From the NCBI GenBank assembly GCA_028532765.1, contig JAQQAR010000055.1:1-38862 (forward strand): 38,862 nucleotides of DNA, read 5' to 3'. This DNA is from Sphaerochaetaceae bacterium. Lineage in GTDB: Bacteria; Spirochaetota; Spirochaetia; Sphaerochaetales; Sphaerochaetaceae. Under the pieces are notes generated by a model, which saw only the letters and a list, made by a program, of their open reading frames with translations, was not told the origin of the DNA and made no database searches. A program made the position numbers and the translations under genes. Shown here one piece after another: positions 28,309 to 37,621 of the stretch; position 1 is the stretch's first letter, and the number at the start of each line of letters is the position of its first letter.

Positions 28309-30543
28309 TTATTTTTTTCGAATTACCTTCTTGGGGGCAGGTTTTGCCTGCTTGATCTTGGCAATTGGACGATGCTTGATCAGGTAGGTCTGGTGAATCT
28401 TCTGGTCACGCGCAAAATCCTCTGCAATGGTCTCTTTCGAAATATCCTGGATGTCATACTCTTCAAGAAGTCGCTCATCCATCTTGAATTTCCGGAAGTT
28501 GTTGCTGAAGATCAAGGTGCCTTTCTCATCGAGATGCATCATACAAGCCTTGATCAAGCGAACCTGGTCTCGATAGACATCGAAGGTATCCCGTCCCTTT
28601 CCATTTGAAAAGGTTGGGGGATCACAGAAGATGAGGTCATACCGGTCGTAGGTGTCGAATAGGAATTCGATACAGTCGCTTCGATAGAAAAAGTGATTCA
28701 TTCCGGTAAAACCATTAAGCTCCATGTTCTTCGTAGCCCAGTCAAGGTAAGTTGTGGAGGCATCAACACTCACGGTGCTTAGTGCTCCTCCCTTGGCCGC
28801 CTGTACTGTGGCGGTTCCCGTATAGCAGAACAGGTTCAGGAACCGCTTTCCTTCCGCCATCTTGGCAATCTCGGCGCGGATAGGACGGTGGTCGAGAAAG
28901 ATTCCGGTATCCAGATAGTCGGTGAAGTTCACCAGATATTTGGCATCATTCTCATTGATGATGTAGAACCGGTCGCTGCTTGCCATCTTCTCGTATTGCT
29001 TCTCGCCTTTCTGGGGGGTTCGCTGTTTTACGTAGATCTGTTCGCGATCAATACCAGTTGCTCGTTCAGTGGCATCAATAAGTTCTCCCAAACGTCTGAG
29101 CGCAGCCTCTTCCTCAATGGTGCTCGGGGGGGCATACTCCTGGAGGCTGATATATTTGCCTTCATAGAGATCGATTGCCGCGCTGTACTCCGGCATGTCT
29201 GCATCATAGATACGGTAGCAGGTGACTCCCTGGCTTTCCATGATGGGAGTGATAGCAGAAATGTTCTTGACCAAACGGTTGTATGCCATCTGAGCTCCCT
29301 CGCTCAAGGGCTGGGCAAGCCGTTCCTGCTTACGGGCGATTGCACGTTCGATCATCTGCTGTCGTTCTTCAGACGTGAATACATAGTAGTGGGCAATCTG
29401 GCAAGTGACCCCACCGTTGTTTACTGTATTGGTCCTATTGGGTTTCATGTCAACATAGCTCAACAGTTCCTGCTGTCCACACAGCAGGGCTACGTTCCAT
29501 CCACCGAAGAGGCTGCTTAGCTGGCTGCCGATCTTTCGATAGAGAGAGCGAAGATCCCCATCACTTTCCATTCTCAGCCCATAGGGAGGATCGGTGATGA
29601 TGTAGCCATGGTCGGAAGGAACATCGTCCTCGGTAAGGGTTAGGAAGTCTTGTACCCGGAAGTCGATCAGGTGATCAACCTGGGCTAGCTCAGCGTTCTT
29701 TCTTGCAATAGCCACGGCCTTAGGATCATTATCCCATGCATAGATGGAAATCTTGCGATCCTTTGCCTTTTCAGCTCTCTCGACAGCTTCATCTACCACA
29801 TCATCCCAGAGATCCGGGTCATGGAAGGGAAGGCTGAGGAAGTTGAACTTTCGGGCAGTTACCAACCCTGGGGCACGGTCACTTGCCCAGAGAGCGGCTT
29901 CGATGGCAAGCGTACCGCTTCCGGTGAAAGGATCAAGCAAGGTAGGAACAGTTTCTTCTGCCTCCAAGGCCTTCCTCCACTCTGAGCGGTAAAGCACTGA
30001 TGCTGCAAGGTACTCTCCGAGGACTGCATCGGTCTGTGCGGCGCGGTAACCACGCTTATACAAACCACGGCCGGAGAAGTCTACATACCATGCGACTGCG
30101 TCTCCATCGATATGTACGTGGAACACCACATCGCTCTCTTCCTTGTCTACCATGGGTCGTTGGCCGTCAAATTTTTCCCTGATCCGGTCAACAATTGCGT
30201 CCTTGACGCGGATTGTTGCAAAGTGAGAATTTTTCAGGTATCGGCAGTTCTTCGTCGTCTCGGTAACCAAGAATGTCTGCTCAGGAGTGATCCAATCCTC
30301 CCAGGGTATCTGCAGTGATGCTTCATAGAGCTCATCAGCGTTCTGGATATCGTCATCCATGAACAAACCAAGGAGTACCCTTGTAGCGGTCCTCGACCAA
30401 AGGCAGAACCGGTAGGCTGCTGCAAGGTCTGCTGCGAACTCAACACCACCGCTGATACTGCGGATTTCGGTTGCACCAGCCCTACGGGCTTCCTCTTCAA
30501 TTATGTCGTTCATGTATAAGGCTGAAGTGGCGAAGAAAATCAT
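28309..30543 (-). CDS. rlmL: Bifunctional 23S rRNA methyltransferase RlmKL
   Basis: 744 aa, the length of the fused enzyme that makes m2G2445 (RlmL half) and m7G2069 (RlmK half) in 23S rRNA. The N-terminal THUMP region ends near GRGLYKRGYR. The first methyltransferase has DPFTGSGT (204-211) and TDPPYG (317-322). The second has NLFCYTGTATVQAAKGGA and FCDPPTFSNGKG. A basic tail (AKIKQAKPAPKKVIRKK) could aid RNA binding. The ATG overlaps the hslO stop (ATGA), so it is the third gene of ftsH-hslO-rlmKL, all protein- or ribosome-quality functions. Confidence 0.95.
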   Translation of the reverse strand: MIFFATSALYMNDIIEEEARRAGATEIRSISGGVEFAADLAAAYRFCLWSRTATRVLLGLFMDDDIQNADELYEASLQIPWEDWITPEQTFLVTETTKNCRYLKNSHFATIRVKDAIVDRIREKFDGQRPMVDKEESDVVFHVHIDGDAVAWYVDFSGRGLYKRGYRAAQTDAVLGEYLAASVLYRSEWRKALEAEETVPTLLDPFTGSGTLAIEAALWASDRAPGLVTARKFNFLSLPFHDPDLWDDVVDEAVERAEKAKDRKISIYAWDNDPKAVAIARKNAELAQVDHLIDFRVQDFLTLTEDDVPSDHGYIITDPPYGLRMESDGDLRSLYRKIGSQLSSLFGGWNVALLCGQQELLSYVDMKPNRTNTVNNGGVTCQIAHYYVFTSEERQQMIERAIARKQERLAQPLSEGAQMAYNRLVKNISAITPIMESQGVTCYRIYDADMPEYSAAIDLYEGKYISLQEYAPPSTIEEEAALRRLGELIDATERATGIDREQIYVKQRTPQKGEKQYEKMASSDRFYIINENDAKYLVNFTDYLDTGIFLDHRPIRAEIAKMAEGKRFLNLFCYTGTATVQAAKGGALSTVSVDASTTYLDWATKNMELNGFTGMNHFFYRSDCIEFLFDTYDRYDLIFCDPPTFSNGKGRDTFDVYRDQVRLIKACMMHLDEKGTLIFSNNFRKFKMDERLLEEYDIQDISKETIAEDFARDQKIHQTYLIKHRPIAKIKQAKPAPKKVIRKK

Positions 30544-31484
30544 TTGGGTTCTCCCTCTGCGTCGCTGAACAAGTAATCTAGTTCAAATTTTTCGTAATGG
30601 TAGTGGGTATTGCAATTGACACAGACCAGCTCAAGCGGGAAAGGGCCATGCTCCAGGATATCCTGTTGCTCTGCCTTGTCCAGTTGCTTCAGGTACGTTT
30701 GGTATTGCTCGCGAGAACAGGGGCAAGAGAAGCCCAGGGGTTGTCTTGCCAGGTGCCTGAGTTCATAGCTCCCAAACTGCTCTTCTACATACTCCTTGAT
30801 CGACATCCCTTCGGCAAGTTTCTTGCCGATCGAAGGAAGAGCATAGGCCTGTTCTTGGAGTTTCTCGAGGACATGATCCTCACACCCCGGCATTGCCTGC
30901 AGGAACAGGGCACCGCTACCGGTAACCTGTCCTTCTTTGTTGAAATTAATCGAGAGGCTGAAGAGGGTGGGGGTCTGCTCTGACTGATGGAAGTAGAGTG
31001 CAAGATCCTTGGCCAAATCGCCATAGGCCATCATGGTCTGTCCGGTGAAGGGGGCCTTGTGTCCCTCCAGCAATTTTGAGACTGAGATAAAGCCAGGTCC
31101 ATAGAGCTCGTTCAGGTCCAAACTTTCCAGAGGTTTGGTAAGGGGGATTGGATTATGTTTCAGATATCCCCTTACCGCTCCTGCTGCCCAGGCTTCCGTG
31201 TACACACCTGCTATAGGACCTCCACACTCAATAGTCAGCTGGATTCGGTCATTGCCTTTTACCGTACTGCTGAGAAGGCCTGCTGCAAGGTATGCCTGAC
31301 CCAATACATAGGTCTCCAGGAGTCCCAGTTCATGGTTGGCTCGCATCTGATTGATAAGTGTGGTCGCTGAGATTGCAGTAACACGAACTTGATCGTTATG
31401 CAAAAGGAACACCTCGCGCCCATCTTCAGGCTGGGAAGCGAGATGTTCTCGTAAATTACTATCTTCTATCTTTTTCTTGATCAT
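30540..31484 (-). CDS. hslO: Redox-regulated chaperone Hsp33
   Basis: 314 aa. Hsp33 is switched on by oxidation: zinc is released from four C-terminal cysteines and the protein holds unfolding clients. The zinc motif is present (SCPCS and CVNC, a CxC and CxxC pair). The core blocks IQLTIECGGPIAGVYTEAWA, VRGYLKHNP and PFTGQTMMAYGDLAKDLALYF match the family. The ATG overlaps the ftsH stop (ATGA), linking it to the membrane protease. No separate promoter is seen. Confidence 0.96.
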   Translation of the reverse strand: MIKKKIEDSNLREHLASQPEDGREVFLLHNDQVRVTAISATTLINQMRANHELGLLETYVLGQAYLAAGLLSSTVKGNDRIQLTIECGGPIAGVYTEAWAAGAVRGYLKHNPIPLTKPLESLDLNELYGPGFISVSKLLEGHKAPFTGQTMMAYGDLAKDLALYFHQSEQTPTLFSLSINFNKEGQVTGSGALFLQAMPGCEDHVLEKLQEQAYALPSIGKKLAEGMSIKEYVEEQFGSYELRHLARQPLGFSCPCSREQYQTYLKQLDKAEQQDILEHGPFPLELVCVNCNTHYHYEKFELDYLFSDAEGEPK

Positions 31485-33454
31485 ACGGATGCAGAGTAGT
31501 CAATGACCTTACTTTTTGCAAGAGCTTCGAACTCAGTTCCGCCGAGAACCTCTCGTTTGAGCAGCTCTTCTGTGATCGTGAGCAGAGCTTCCTTGTTCTT
31601 CTCCAGCTTTGTCTTGACCATCTCATATCGCTCCCCGACAATCCGGGCGGTCTCACTGTCGATATACTCCTGTGCTTTCTCACTGTATTCACGTGCACCC
31701 GAGATTCCTGCAATGCCACTATTGGTGGTAGGGAGGGTGATGTTCCTGTAGCGCTCGCTCATACCGAACTCCGTGATCATCCTCCTTACCATGTCACTTG
31801 CCCTGCTGATATCATTGCCTGCTCCGGTGGAAATCTCATTGTAGATGACCTCCTCGGCTGCCCGACCACCCAAGAGGGTGTCGATATTTCCCAAGAGTTC
31901 ACTCTGGCTGAGCAGGAAGCGGTCTTCAGTCGGGTACTGCAAGGTGTAACCCAAGGCACCAAGTCCACGGGGGACGATGGATATCTTGCTTACCGGTTCA
32001 GCTCCCTCGGTCATGAAGGCGGTCAAGGCATGTCCCGTCTCATGGTAGGCTACTCTTTCCCGTTCCTTCTCATTGAGCAATCGGCTCTTTCGCTCAAGAC
32101 CTGCCACCGACTTTTCGATTGCCTCCTCGAAGTCCTCTTGCATCACTACTTTTCGGTCCTGGCGTACAGCCATCAGGGCTGCCTCATTTGCAATGTTTGC
32201 AAGATCAGCACCGGCAAGGCCTGCAGCACCCTGGGCAATCTTTCTCAGGTCAACATCATCGCCCAGTTTTATCTTCTTGGTATGGATCTTCAAAATTGCC
32301 AGCCTTCCTTCCAGGTCGGGCTTGTCGATAAGGACCTGTCGGTCAAAACGGCCTGGACGAAGGAGTGCTGGGTCAAGGATTTCCGGTCGGTTGGTCGCCG
32401 CAATGATGATCACTCCGGTGCGTGAGTCAAAACCATCCATCTCTACGAGCAACTGGTTGAGCGTCTGTTCCCTCTCATCGTTGCCTCCCATTCCAGCAGA
32501 AACGCGAGAGCGTCCGATGGCATCGATCTCATCAATGAAGATGATACAGGGGCTGTTTTCCCTTGCTTGCCTGAAGAGATCTCTCACACGTGCAGCTCCA
32601 ACACCCACGAACATCTCCACGAAATCCGCTCCACTCATCTTGAAGAAAGGTGCACCTGCCTCTCCGGCGACGGCCTTCGCGAGCAGGGTCTTACCGGTTC
32701 CCGGAGGTCCTACCAGGAGTACTCCCTTGGGGATCTTTCCTCCAATCTCGGTGTATTTCTCCGGGCGTTTCAGGAAATCCACCACCTCTTCCAGTTCATA
32801 TTTGCTCTCATCGGCTCCAGCAACATCTGCGAAACGAACACCGGTGTCTCCCTCTGCAACAATCTTGGCCTTGTTCTGGTTGAAGGAAAGAACGCCTTGT
32901 CCGCCCTGTCCACCCATTTTTGAAAAGAGAAAGCGCCAAATGAGGATGATGAAGACAAAGGGAAGTATATACGAGAGGATGGATGAGAGTATGCTGGGTC
33001 TCTCAGGTGCGGTAGCATAGTACTCTACCCCATTTTCATCCAAGAGAGGGATAAAGGAAGGGTCATCTACCTTATACGTGCTGAAAGATTGCAGGTATGT
33101 GCTGGCCTCCAGTCCTATCTGGGGATTTGTCGTATACGTTTGTAAGTCATTCACGGCCTGGTCCCTGGTGAATGGGTAGCCGATATACTGTTCCTCTTCT
33201 ATGGCAACACGTTGTATGGTTCCGTCTTCCACCAAGGATTTGAACTGGTTGTAATCCACTGGGGTGACATTGCTCTGTCTGCTGACCATGTAGGTATTCA
33301 GTGCCATGAACACCAAAAGTATGATGAAGAAGTACCAGAAGGAGAAGGTAAACTTCTTTCCACCCCTTGGTTCCTTCTCTCCCAGATGTACACCAGGCTC
33401 AATATTCAATTTTTTCTTGAATTTTTCTTTCCAATCCTTATTGTCTTTACTCAT
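31481..33454 (-). CDS. ftsH: ATP-dependent zinc metalloprotease FtsH
   Basis: 657 aa. A cytoplasmic N-terminal stub, TM1 (about 38-56) and a periplasmic domain of about 100 residues precede TM2 (about 158-177). The AAA+ domain has Walker A GPPGTGKT (249-256), the pore motif [13 protein letters not shown], Walker [12 protein letters not shown] and the [16 protein letters not shown]. The zinc protease has HETGH (471-475). FtsH degrades membrane and short-lived cytoplasmic proteins. The start has AAGGAAATAGGAA upstream, and a sigma70-type promoter lies about 50 bp before it. It heads ftsH-hslO-rlmKL. Confidence 0.97.
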   Translation of the reverse strand: MSKDNKDWKEKFKKKLNIEPGVHLGEKEPRGGKKFTFSFWYFFIILLVFMALNTYMVSRQSNVTPVDYNQFKSLVEDGTIQRVAIEEEQYIGYPFTRDQAVNDLQTYTTNPQIGLEASTYLQSFSTYKVDDPSFIPLLDENGVEYYATAPERPSILSSILSYILPFVFIILIWRFLFSKMGGQGGQGVLSFNQNKAKIVAEGDTGVRFADVAGADESKYELEEVVDFLKRPEKYTEIGGKIPKGVLLVGPPGTGKTLLAKAVAGEAGAPFFKMSGADFVEMFVGVGAARVRDLFRQARENSPCIIFIDEIDAIGRSRVSAGMGGNDEREQTLNQLLVEMDGFDSRTGVIIIAATNRPEILDPALLRPGRFDRQVLIDKPDLEGRLAILKIHTKKIKLGDDVDLRKIAQGAAGLAGADLANIANEAALMAVRQDRKVVMQEDFEEAIEKSVAGLERKSRLLNEKERERVAYHETGHALTAFMTEGAEPVSKISIVPRGLGALGYTLQYPTEDRFLLSQSELLGNIDTLLGGRAAEEVIYNEISTGAGNDISRASDMVRRMITEFGMSERYRNITLPTTNSGIAGISGAREYSEKAQEYIDSETARIVGERYEMVKTKLEKNKEALLTITEELLKREVLGGTEFEALAKSKVIDYSASV

Positions 33455-33501
33455 GTTTCCTATTTCCTTGGTTGATGATGGCTATCTGGCCATCTGCAGT
33501 A

Positions 33502-33545
33502 AATATATCCCTACAATTGTCAATCGGCAACAAGCCCTATATAGT
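33502..33545. promoter_or_regulatory. Overlapping divergent promoters of ftsH and folM
   Basis: Minus strand for ftsH: TTGCCG (33525-33530), 17 bp, TATATT (33502-33507). Plus strand for folM: TTGTCA (33517-33522), 17 bp, TATAGT (33540-33545), 9 nt to the folM ATG. The -35 boxes interlock, so polymerase can occupy only one side at a time. ftsH has a leader with a ribosome site; folM has none. Confidence 0.6.
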
Positions 33546-33554
33546 TAACGGTAT

Positions 33555-34259
33555 ATGGAAACGAAACAGGTTGTATTGATTACCGGTGGCGCAAAGCGTC
33601 TTGGACTCGCTATGGCCCAGCATCTGCTAGGGGAAGGGTATCGTGTGGTCATTCATTGCAACACAAGTTGTGGTGAAGCAAAAGCGTTGGGTGACGATTG
33701 CCGCACAGTTCAGGCTAACCTTACCAATAGGGAAGAACTACAGACACTCTTCCTAAAAGCAGTTGCTTGCTTCGGTCAGGTTGACCACCTGGTCAACAAT
33801 GCATCAGTCTTTCCCTCAGCTTCCATCGAGGAGACAACATTTATGTTGTGGGATGAGGTGATGGCAATCCACAATACTGCTCCCTTTTTTCTTTCAAAAT
33901 CACTCTATCTTCACCTTCTAGAACGTGGAGTTACAGGGTCGGTCGTCAACATGGTCGATACCAAGATTGAGGCCCCCACTGCAAGCCGTAGTGCATATTA
34001 TATCTCCAAGGGGGCCTTGTTGGCTCAGACCAAAACCTTGGCGGTATCCCTCGCGCCGACGCTACGCGTGAATGCCATCTCCCCTGGAGCAGTACTCAGT
34101 AATGGTGATGACACCTACTTTGCAAAGATGGCAGAACGACTCCCGCTCAAGCACACCGGCTCGGCCTCTGATATTGTACAGGCAGTAGCTTATTTACTCC
34201 GTGCTACTTTTGTTACAGGCATGGAACTCGCAGTCGACGGAGGACAGAGACTTTTGTAG
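33555..34259 (+). CDS. Pteridine reductase-like short-chain dehydrogenase (FolM type)
   Basis: 234 aa SDR. The NADPH-binding TGGAKRLG with a Lys-Arg pair replaces the common GxxxGIG form, as in pteridine reductases. Other blocks are NNASVF and the catalytic group Asp135, Tyr148 and Lys152. Asp stands where most SDRs have Ser, 13 residues before Tyr, exactly as in PTR1 (Asp181/Tyr194). FolM/PTR1 reduce dihydrobiopterin or dihydromonapterin and, weakly, dihydrofolate. With ThyX in the same genome, a low-level dihydrofolate reductase role is plausible. The start lacks a ribosome site, and its promoter -10 box is 9 nt upstream. Confidence 0.82.
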   Translation: METKQVVLITGGAKRLGLAMAQHLLGEGYRVVIHCNTSCGEAKALGDDCRTVQANLTNREELQTLFLKAVACFGQVDHLVNNASVFPSASIEETTFMLWDEVMAIHNTAPFFLSKSLYLHLLERGVTGSVVNMVDTKIEAPTASRSAYYISKGALLAQTKTLAVSLAPTLRVNAISPGAVLSNGDDTYFAKMAERLPLKHTGSASDIVQAVAYLLRATFVTGMELAVDGGQRLL

Positions 34260-34353
34260 TTTAGGTGAAGATGGGCCTATGGTACTTGCCCTTGATGTAA
34301 TTCAATACGATAGTTAATGGTATTACTAATAGCTATAGAAGGAGTGCATATTC

Positions 34354-35793
34354 ATGCATAATCGAAGAATACGAGGGATGGTTCTTTGCTTGGTTTTCAT
34401 TGTTGGAACCACCTCCGCCTTCTCCCAGTCACTGGAGGATATTGTCTCCAGGGCACTTGGAGAGAGTACCCAGATGCAGGACTTGGAGATTACCAAGAAC
34501 AACGCCCTATTGACCCAAAGCATTTCACAAGCAGAAGACGATGTAGGTATTACTGTCAGTAGCGGAGAGGTAAGTGCTACCTATGACCCTTCCACCAATG
34601 CTTATCAGTTCATGACTACTGGAATGGGGGCTTCCTTCTTGCTTCCAGATGATGGGGAGACCACCATCACCGTATCCACGGGTACGATGCGCTATCTGCC
34701 TGACGGGAGTGCCTTTGCCATCTCCCCCAAGGTTTCAGCGAGCCACACCATTACCTATGGCTATACCACCGATAATCGTGAAAGTCTTGCAAACAGGCAG
34801 ACTGAAGTATTGGCTACCAGCTCCTATGAGAGCAGTAAGCTGAACTTTACCAATACCATCTATAAACAGATCAGCAGTTTGTTGGAGAATGAAAAATCTA
34901 TCAAGCAGACCGAAAAGCAGATAGCAGACCTCCGCCTAGACCTTGAGCAGAACCTCTCGTTGAAGCTCATCAGGGAGGGAAGCCTTACCCATGAGACACA
35001 GAAGCAGGCAATAGCGTCCCAAGAGGCAACGCTCTCGGGTTTACAGGCCTCACGTAAGCTCTTGCTGAGGCAGTACGCCACCTTGACCGGCTCAACATGG
35101 GAAGGTGTGGACTCAATTCCTGAACCGGTGCTCGATTTCTCCAGCAACATGGAAGGGAACAGCAATGTGCTCATGCAGTCTCTTGCCCTTTCCATGGCAA
35201 AAGAGGACCTGGCGCTGAAGATTGCTGAGTTTGAGAACAAGAGTCTGAAACTCAGTGGTGGTATTGCTACATCCACCATTGATACGGTTTTCAATAATTA
35301 TAAGGGGGATATCAATACCATTTCCCCGGAACTCTCTGCTACCTTGGCGGGCAAGCAGTTCTCACTGACAGGAAAGGTGGAAGGGACGTATGATATTTCT
35401 AAAAATGACTTCACTCCCACCGTGAGTGTCAGCGGAAGTTGGAGCAACAATCCTACCTCCACTACCGACTCTCTGACGGTACAGAAGTTGCAGAACGAGG
35501 TTTTGCTTGCTGAGATAGCGTATGCCAATGCCAAGAATGATTACAACCAGAGTGCAACTTCGCTTGAGAATAGGATAGCCTCCTGGAACCTCAGCTACAT
35601 GTTGCTGGGCCAGACGATGGATTATCACCAACAAGTGTTGGAGCAGCAACAGGATCTGGCAGAGCGTGGCCTTGCTACTCAGAGCGAGGTGGATGATGCA
35701 GCCTTTACTGTGGAGATGGACGCCTATGACGTAGCTGTCACGCTCTTATCAGGCTTGCAATTAGAAAACGAAATTCGCATCTTGCAGATATAA
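34354..35793 (+). CDS. TolC-family outer membrane efflux protein
   Basis: 479 aa. The signal peptide is MHNRRIRGMVLCLVFIVGTTSAFS, with GAAGGAG upstream of the ATG. Long coiled-coil helices occur in two halves, as in TolC: residues about 155-235 (LLENEKSIKQTEKQIADLRLDL) and about 375-479 (LQNEVLLAEIAYANAKNDY, VLEQQQDLAERGLATQSEVDDA). A central strand-rich segment is also present. It is the outer-membrane exit channel of the tripartite pump formed with the next three genes. Sequence identity in this family is low, so the call depends on this pattern and the operon. Confidence 0.85.
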   Translation: MHNRRIRGMVLCLVFIVGTTSAFSQSLEDIVSRALGESTQMQDLEITKNNALLTQSISQAEDDVGITVSSGEVSATYDPSTNAYQFMTTGMGASFLLPDDGETTITVSTGTMRYLPDGSAFAISPKVSASHTITYGYTTDNRESLANRQTEVLATSSYESSKLNFTNTIYKQISSLLENEKSIKQTEKQIADLRLDLEQNLSLKLIREGSLTHETQKQAIASQEATLSGLQASRKLLLRQYATLTGSTWEGVDSIPEPVLDFSSNMEGNSNVLMQSLALSMAKEDLALKIAEFENKSLKLSGGIATSTIDTVFNNYKGDINTISPELSATLAGKQFSLTGKVEGTYDISKNDFTPTVSVSGSWSNNPTSTTDSLTVQKLQNEVLLAEIAYANAKNDYNQSATSLENRIASWNLSYMLLGQTMDYHQQVLEQQQDLAERGLATQSEVDDAAFTVEMDAYDVAVTLLSGLQLENEIRILQI

Positions 35794-35807
35794 GGGAGAA
35801 GCATTCC

Positions 35808-36929
35808 ATGCAAAAGCAGTCCAATGAAATGAATACCGAGCACCAAGTAAGGAACCAGCTCAGACGGAAACTCCGTGTAAAACGGATCAAACGATTGACA
35901 ACTACCTTCGTTGTATTGGCCCTGATTCTTTTCGGCCTCTTTCTCTACACCTTCTACAATGAAAACGGAAGAATGCCATGGGCAGAGGAAAAAGCACCGG
36001 TAAGTGCCATTAAGGAAGTTGAGGCAAAAGTATATGAGAGTACCTTCACCTCAACGATTGATCTCTCAGGGTATGTTGAACCAAATGACATCCAGAAAGT
36101 GATTCTCAGAGCAACTGGTACGGTAACCGATGTATTCGTGGAGGAAGGGGATGTGGTCAAGAAGGGCGATGTATTAATCGCCATCGATGATACCAGCCAG
36201 AAGTACGAAGTTGCAAATCTTGAAGCGGAACTGGAGAGAGCAAAACTGGTCGGAAGCGACCGTGAGGTTGAGCTGACCGAGCTGAGATTGCAATCGGCTC
36301 AGAATCGGCTGGACTACACCAAGGCATATGCAAATTTTGATGGGGTGGTGGCAGAGGTCAATGTCAGCCAAGGTGATTATTTTGATGCAGGTGCCAGTGC
36401 AATGACCATCATTGATCGCTCTGCTCTCAAGGCAACGGTTGAAATTGACGAGATCGATATGCAGTATGTACAGCTTGGGCAGAGAGCCACACTCTACTTT
36501 GATTCCTATCCATCATCGGCAGTGGAGGCGGAGGTTACCTATATCCCAATGCTTGGAAGATATACAAACCAAGGAATTGGGGTAATGGATGTGGAACTTA
36601 CCATCTCTGATCCTCCGTCCCAGATTGCCCCAGGTTTCACCTTTGAAGGCTCGATTGCAAGTGAGGGAGAAACCACTTTGGTCCTGCTTCCCCAAAGTGC
36701 TGTGACAAGTAGCCGAGGTTCCAGCTATGTTACCAAGAAATTGGCGGATGGTAGTACTACAACCGTTGCTGTTACCGTAAAATACCTGGGGGAGGGAATC
36801 AGCCAGCTTCTCAGTGGAGACCTCAAGGTAGGGGATACCCTGATTATCAAGAAGACTGATACCAGCGCATCTGCTCTGGTCACCATGACAGGACCTGGTG
36901 GTGGCATGGGTGGAGGGCCAATGCGGTGA
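35808..36929 (+). CDS. MacA-like periplasmic adaptor (HlyD family)
   Basis: 373 aa. A basic cytoplasmic N-terminus of about 30 residues is followed by one membrane anchor (TTTFVVLALILFGLFLYTFY). The adaptor follows: the lipoyl half GTVTDVFVEEGDVVKKGDVLIAID, a short helical hairpin (YEVANLEAELERAKL), the second lipoyl half FDGVVAEVNVSQGDYF, then beta-barrel and membrane-proximal domains. It ends in a glycine-rich tail (GPGGGMGGGPMR). It bridges the MacB-type transporter and the TolC-like channel. The hairpin is short for a MacA. The stop overlaps the GTG start of the ATPase gene. Confidence 0.9.
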   Translation: MQKQSNEMNTEHQVRNQLRRKLRVKRIKRLTTTFVVLALILFGLFLYTFYNENGRMPWAEEKAPVSAIKEVEAKVYESTFTSTIDLSGYVEPNDIQKVILRATGTVTDVFVEEGDVVKKGDVLIAIDDTSQKYEVANLEAELERAKLVGSDREVELTELRLQSAQNRLDYTKAYANFDGVVAEVNVSQGDYFDAGASAMTIIDRSALKATVEIDEIDMQYVQLGQRATLYFDSYPSSAVEAEVTYIPMLGRYTNQGIGVMDVELTISDPPSQIAPGFTFEGSIASEGETTLVLLPQSAVTSSRGSSYVTKKLADGSTTTVAVTVKYLGEGISQLLSGDLKVGDTLIIKKTDTSASALVTMTGPGGGMGGGPMR

Positions 36930-37621
36930 TAGAGATGGAACAACATGTAATACACCTTGAGGACGTAAGGCGCTACTATGTCATGGGCGATTTCATCGTG
37001 AAAGCCCTTGACGGGGTGTCTCTGTCAATCAAGAAGGGAGAGTTTACCTCGATCATGGGACCCTCGGGAAGTGGAAAGTCAACCATGATGAATCTTATCG
37101 GTTGCCTCGATACTCCAACCAGTGGCCTGATTGACATTGATGGTGAGAATACTGCTGGCTTGAATGAAACTGAGTTGGCGTATATCAGAAACCGGAAAGT
37201 GGGTTTTGTTTTCCAGCAGTTCAACCTGTTGGGAAAGCTGACAGCCCTTGAGAATGTGGTAACCCCACTTCTCTATGCTGGCATGGGAGTACGTGAACGT
37301 AAGCAAAAGGCTGCTGATGCGCTAGAGCGGGTTGGTCTTGCAGACCGCATGTACCATCGTCCCAATGAACTCTCAGGTGGTCAGAAACAGCGGGTCGCAG
37401 TGGCTCGTGCCTTGGTAAATGACCCTACCATCCTGCTTGCAGATGAACCTACCGGTGCACTGGACAGCAAGACCGGAGGCCAGATCATGGAACTCTTTGA
37501 GGAGTTGAATGCTGAAGGCAGGACAGTCATTCTCGTTACCCACGATAGGGAGCTGGGAATGCGATGCCATCGACAGATACATCTGCGCGATGGAAAACTG
37601 GAGGAAGGGTATGCTGTTTGA
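36926..37621 (+). CDS. MacB/LolD-type ABC transporter ATPase
   Basis: 231 aa from a GTG at 36926 (GTGA overlap with the adaptor stop; an ATG at 36935 is the alternative). Visible are Walker A GPSGSGKS (45-52), FVFQQFNLLGKLTALENV (Q-loop), LSGGQKQRVAVARAL, Walker B ILLADEPTGALDS and the switch LVTHDRELG. This is the separate-ATPase version of MacB, as in YknY-like systems. It powers the permease encoded next, which overlaps it by 11 bp. Confidence 0.95.
   Translation: MIEMEQHVIHLEDVRRYYVMGDFIVKALDGVSLSIKKGEFTSIMGPSGSGKSTMMNLIGCLDTPTSGLIDIDGENTAGLNETELAYIRNRKVGFVFQQFNLLGKLTALENVVTPLLYAGMGVRERKQKAADALERVGLADRMYHRPNELSGGQKQRVAVARALVNDPTILLADEPTGALDSKTGGQIMELFEELNAEGRTVILVTHDRELGMRCHRQIHLRDGKLEEGYAV

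Noticed and set aside
32073..33020. 315-codon plus-strand open frame opposite ftsH
   Set aside because: Ser/Arg/Pro-rich antisense shadow of a strongly conserved gene.
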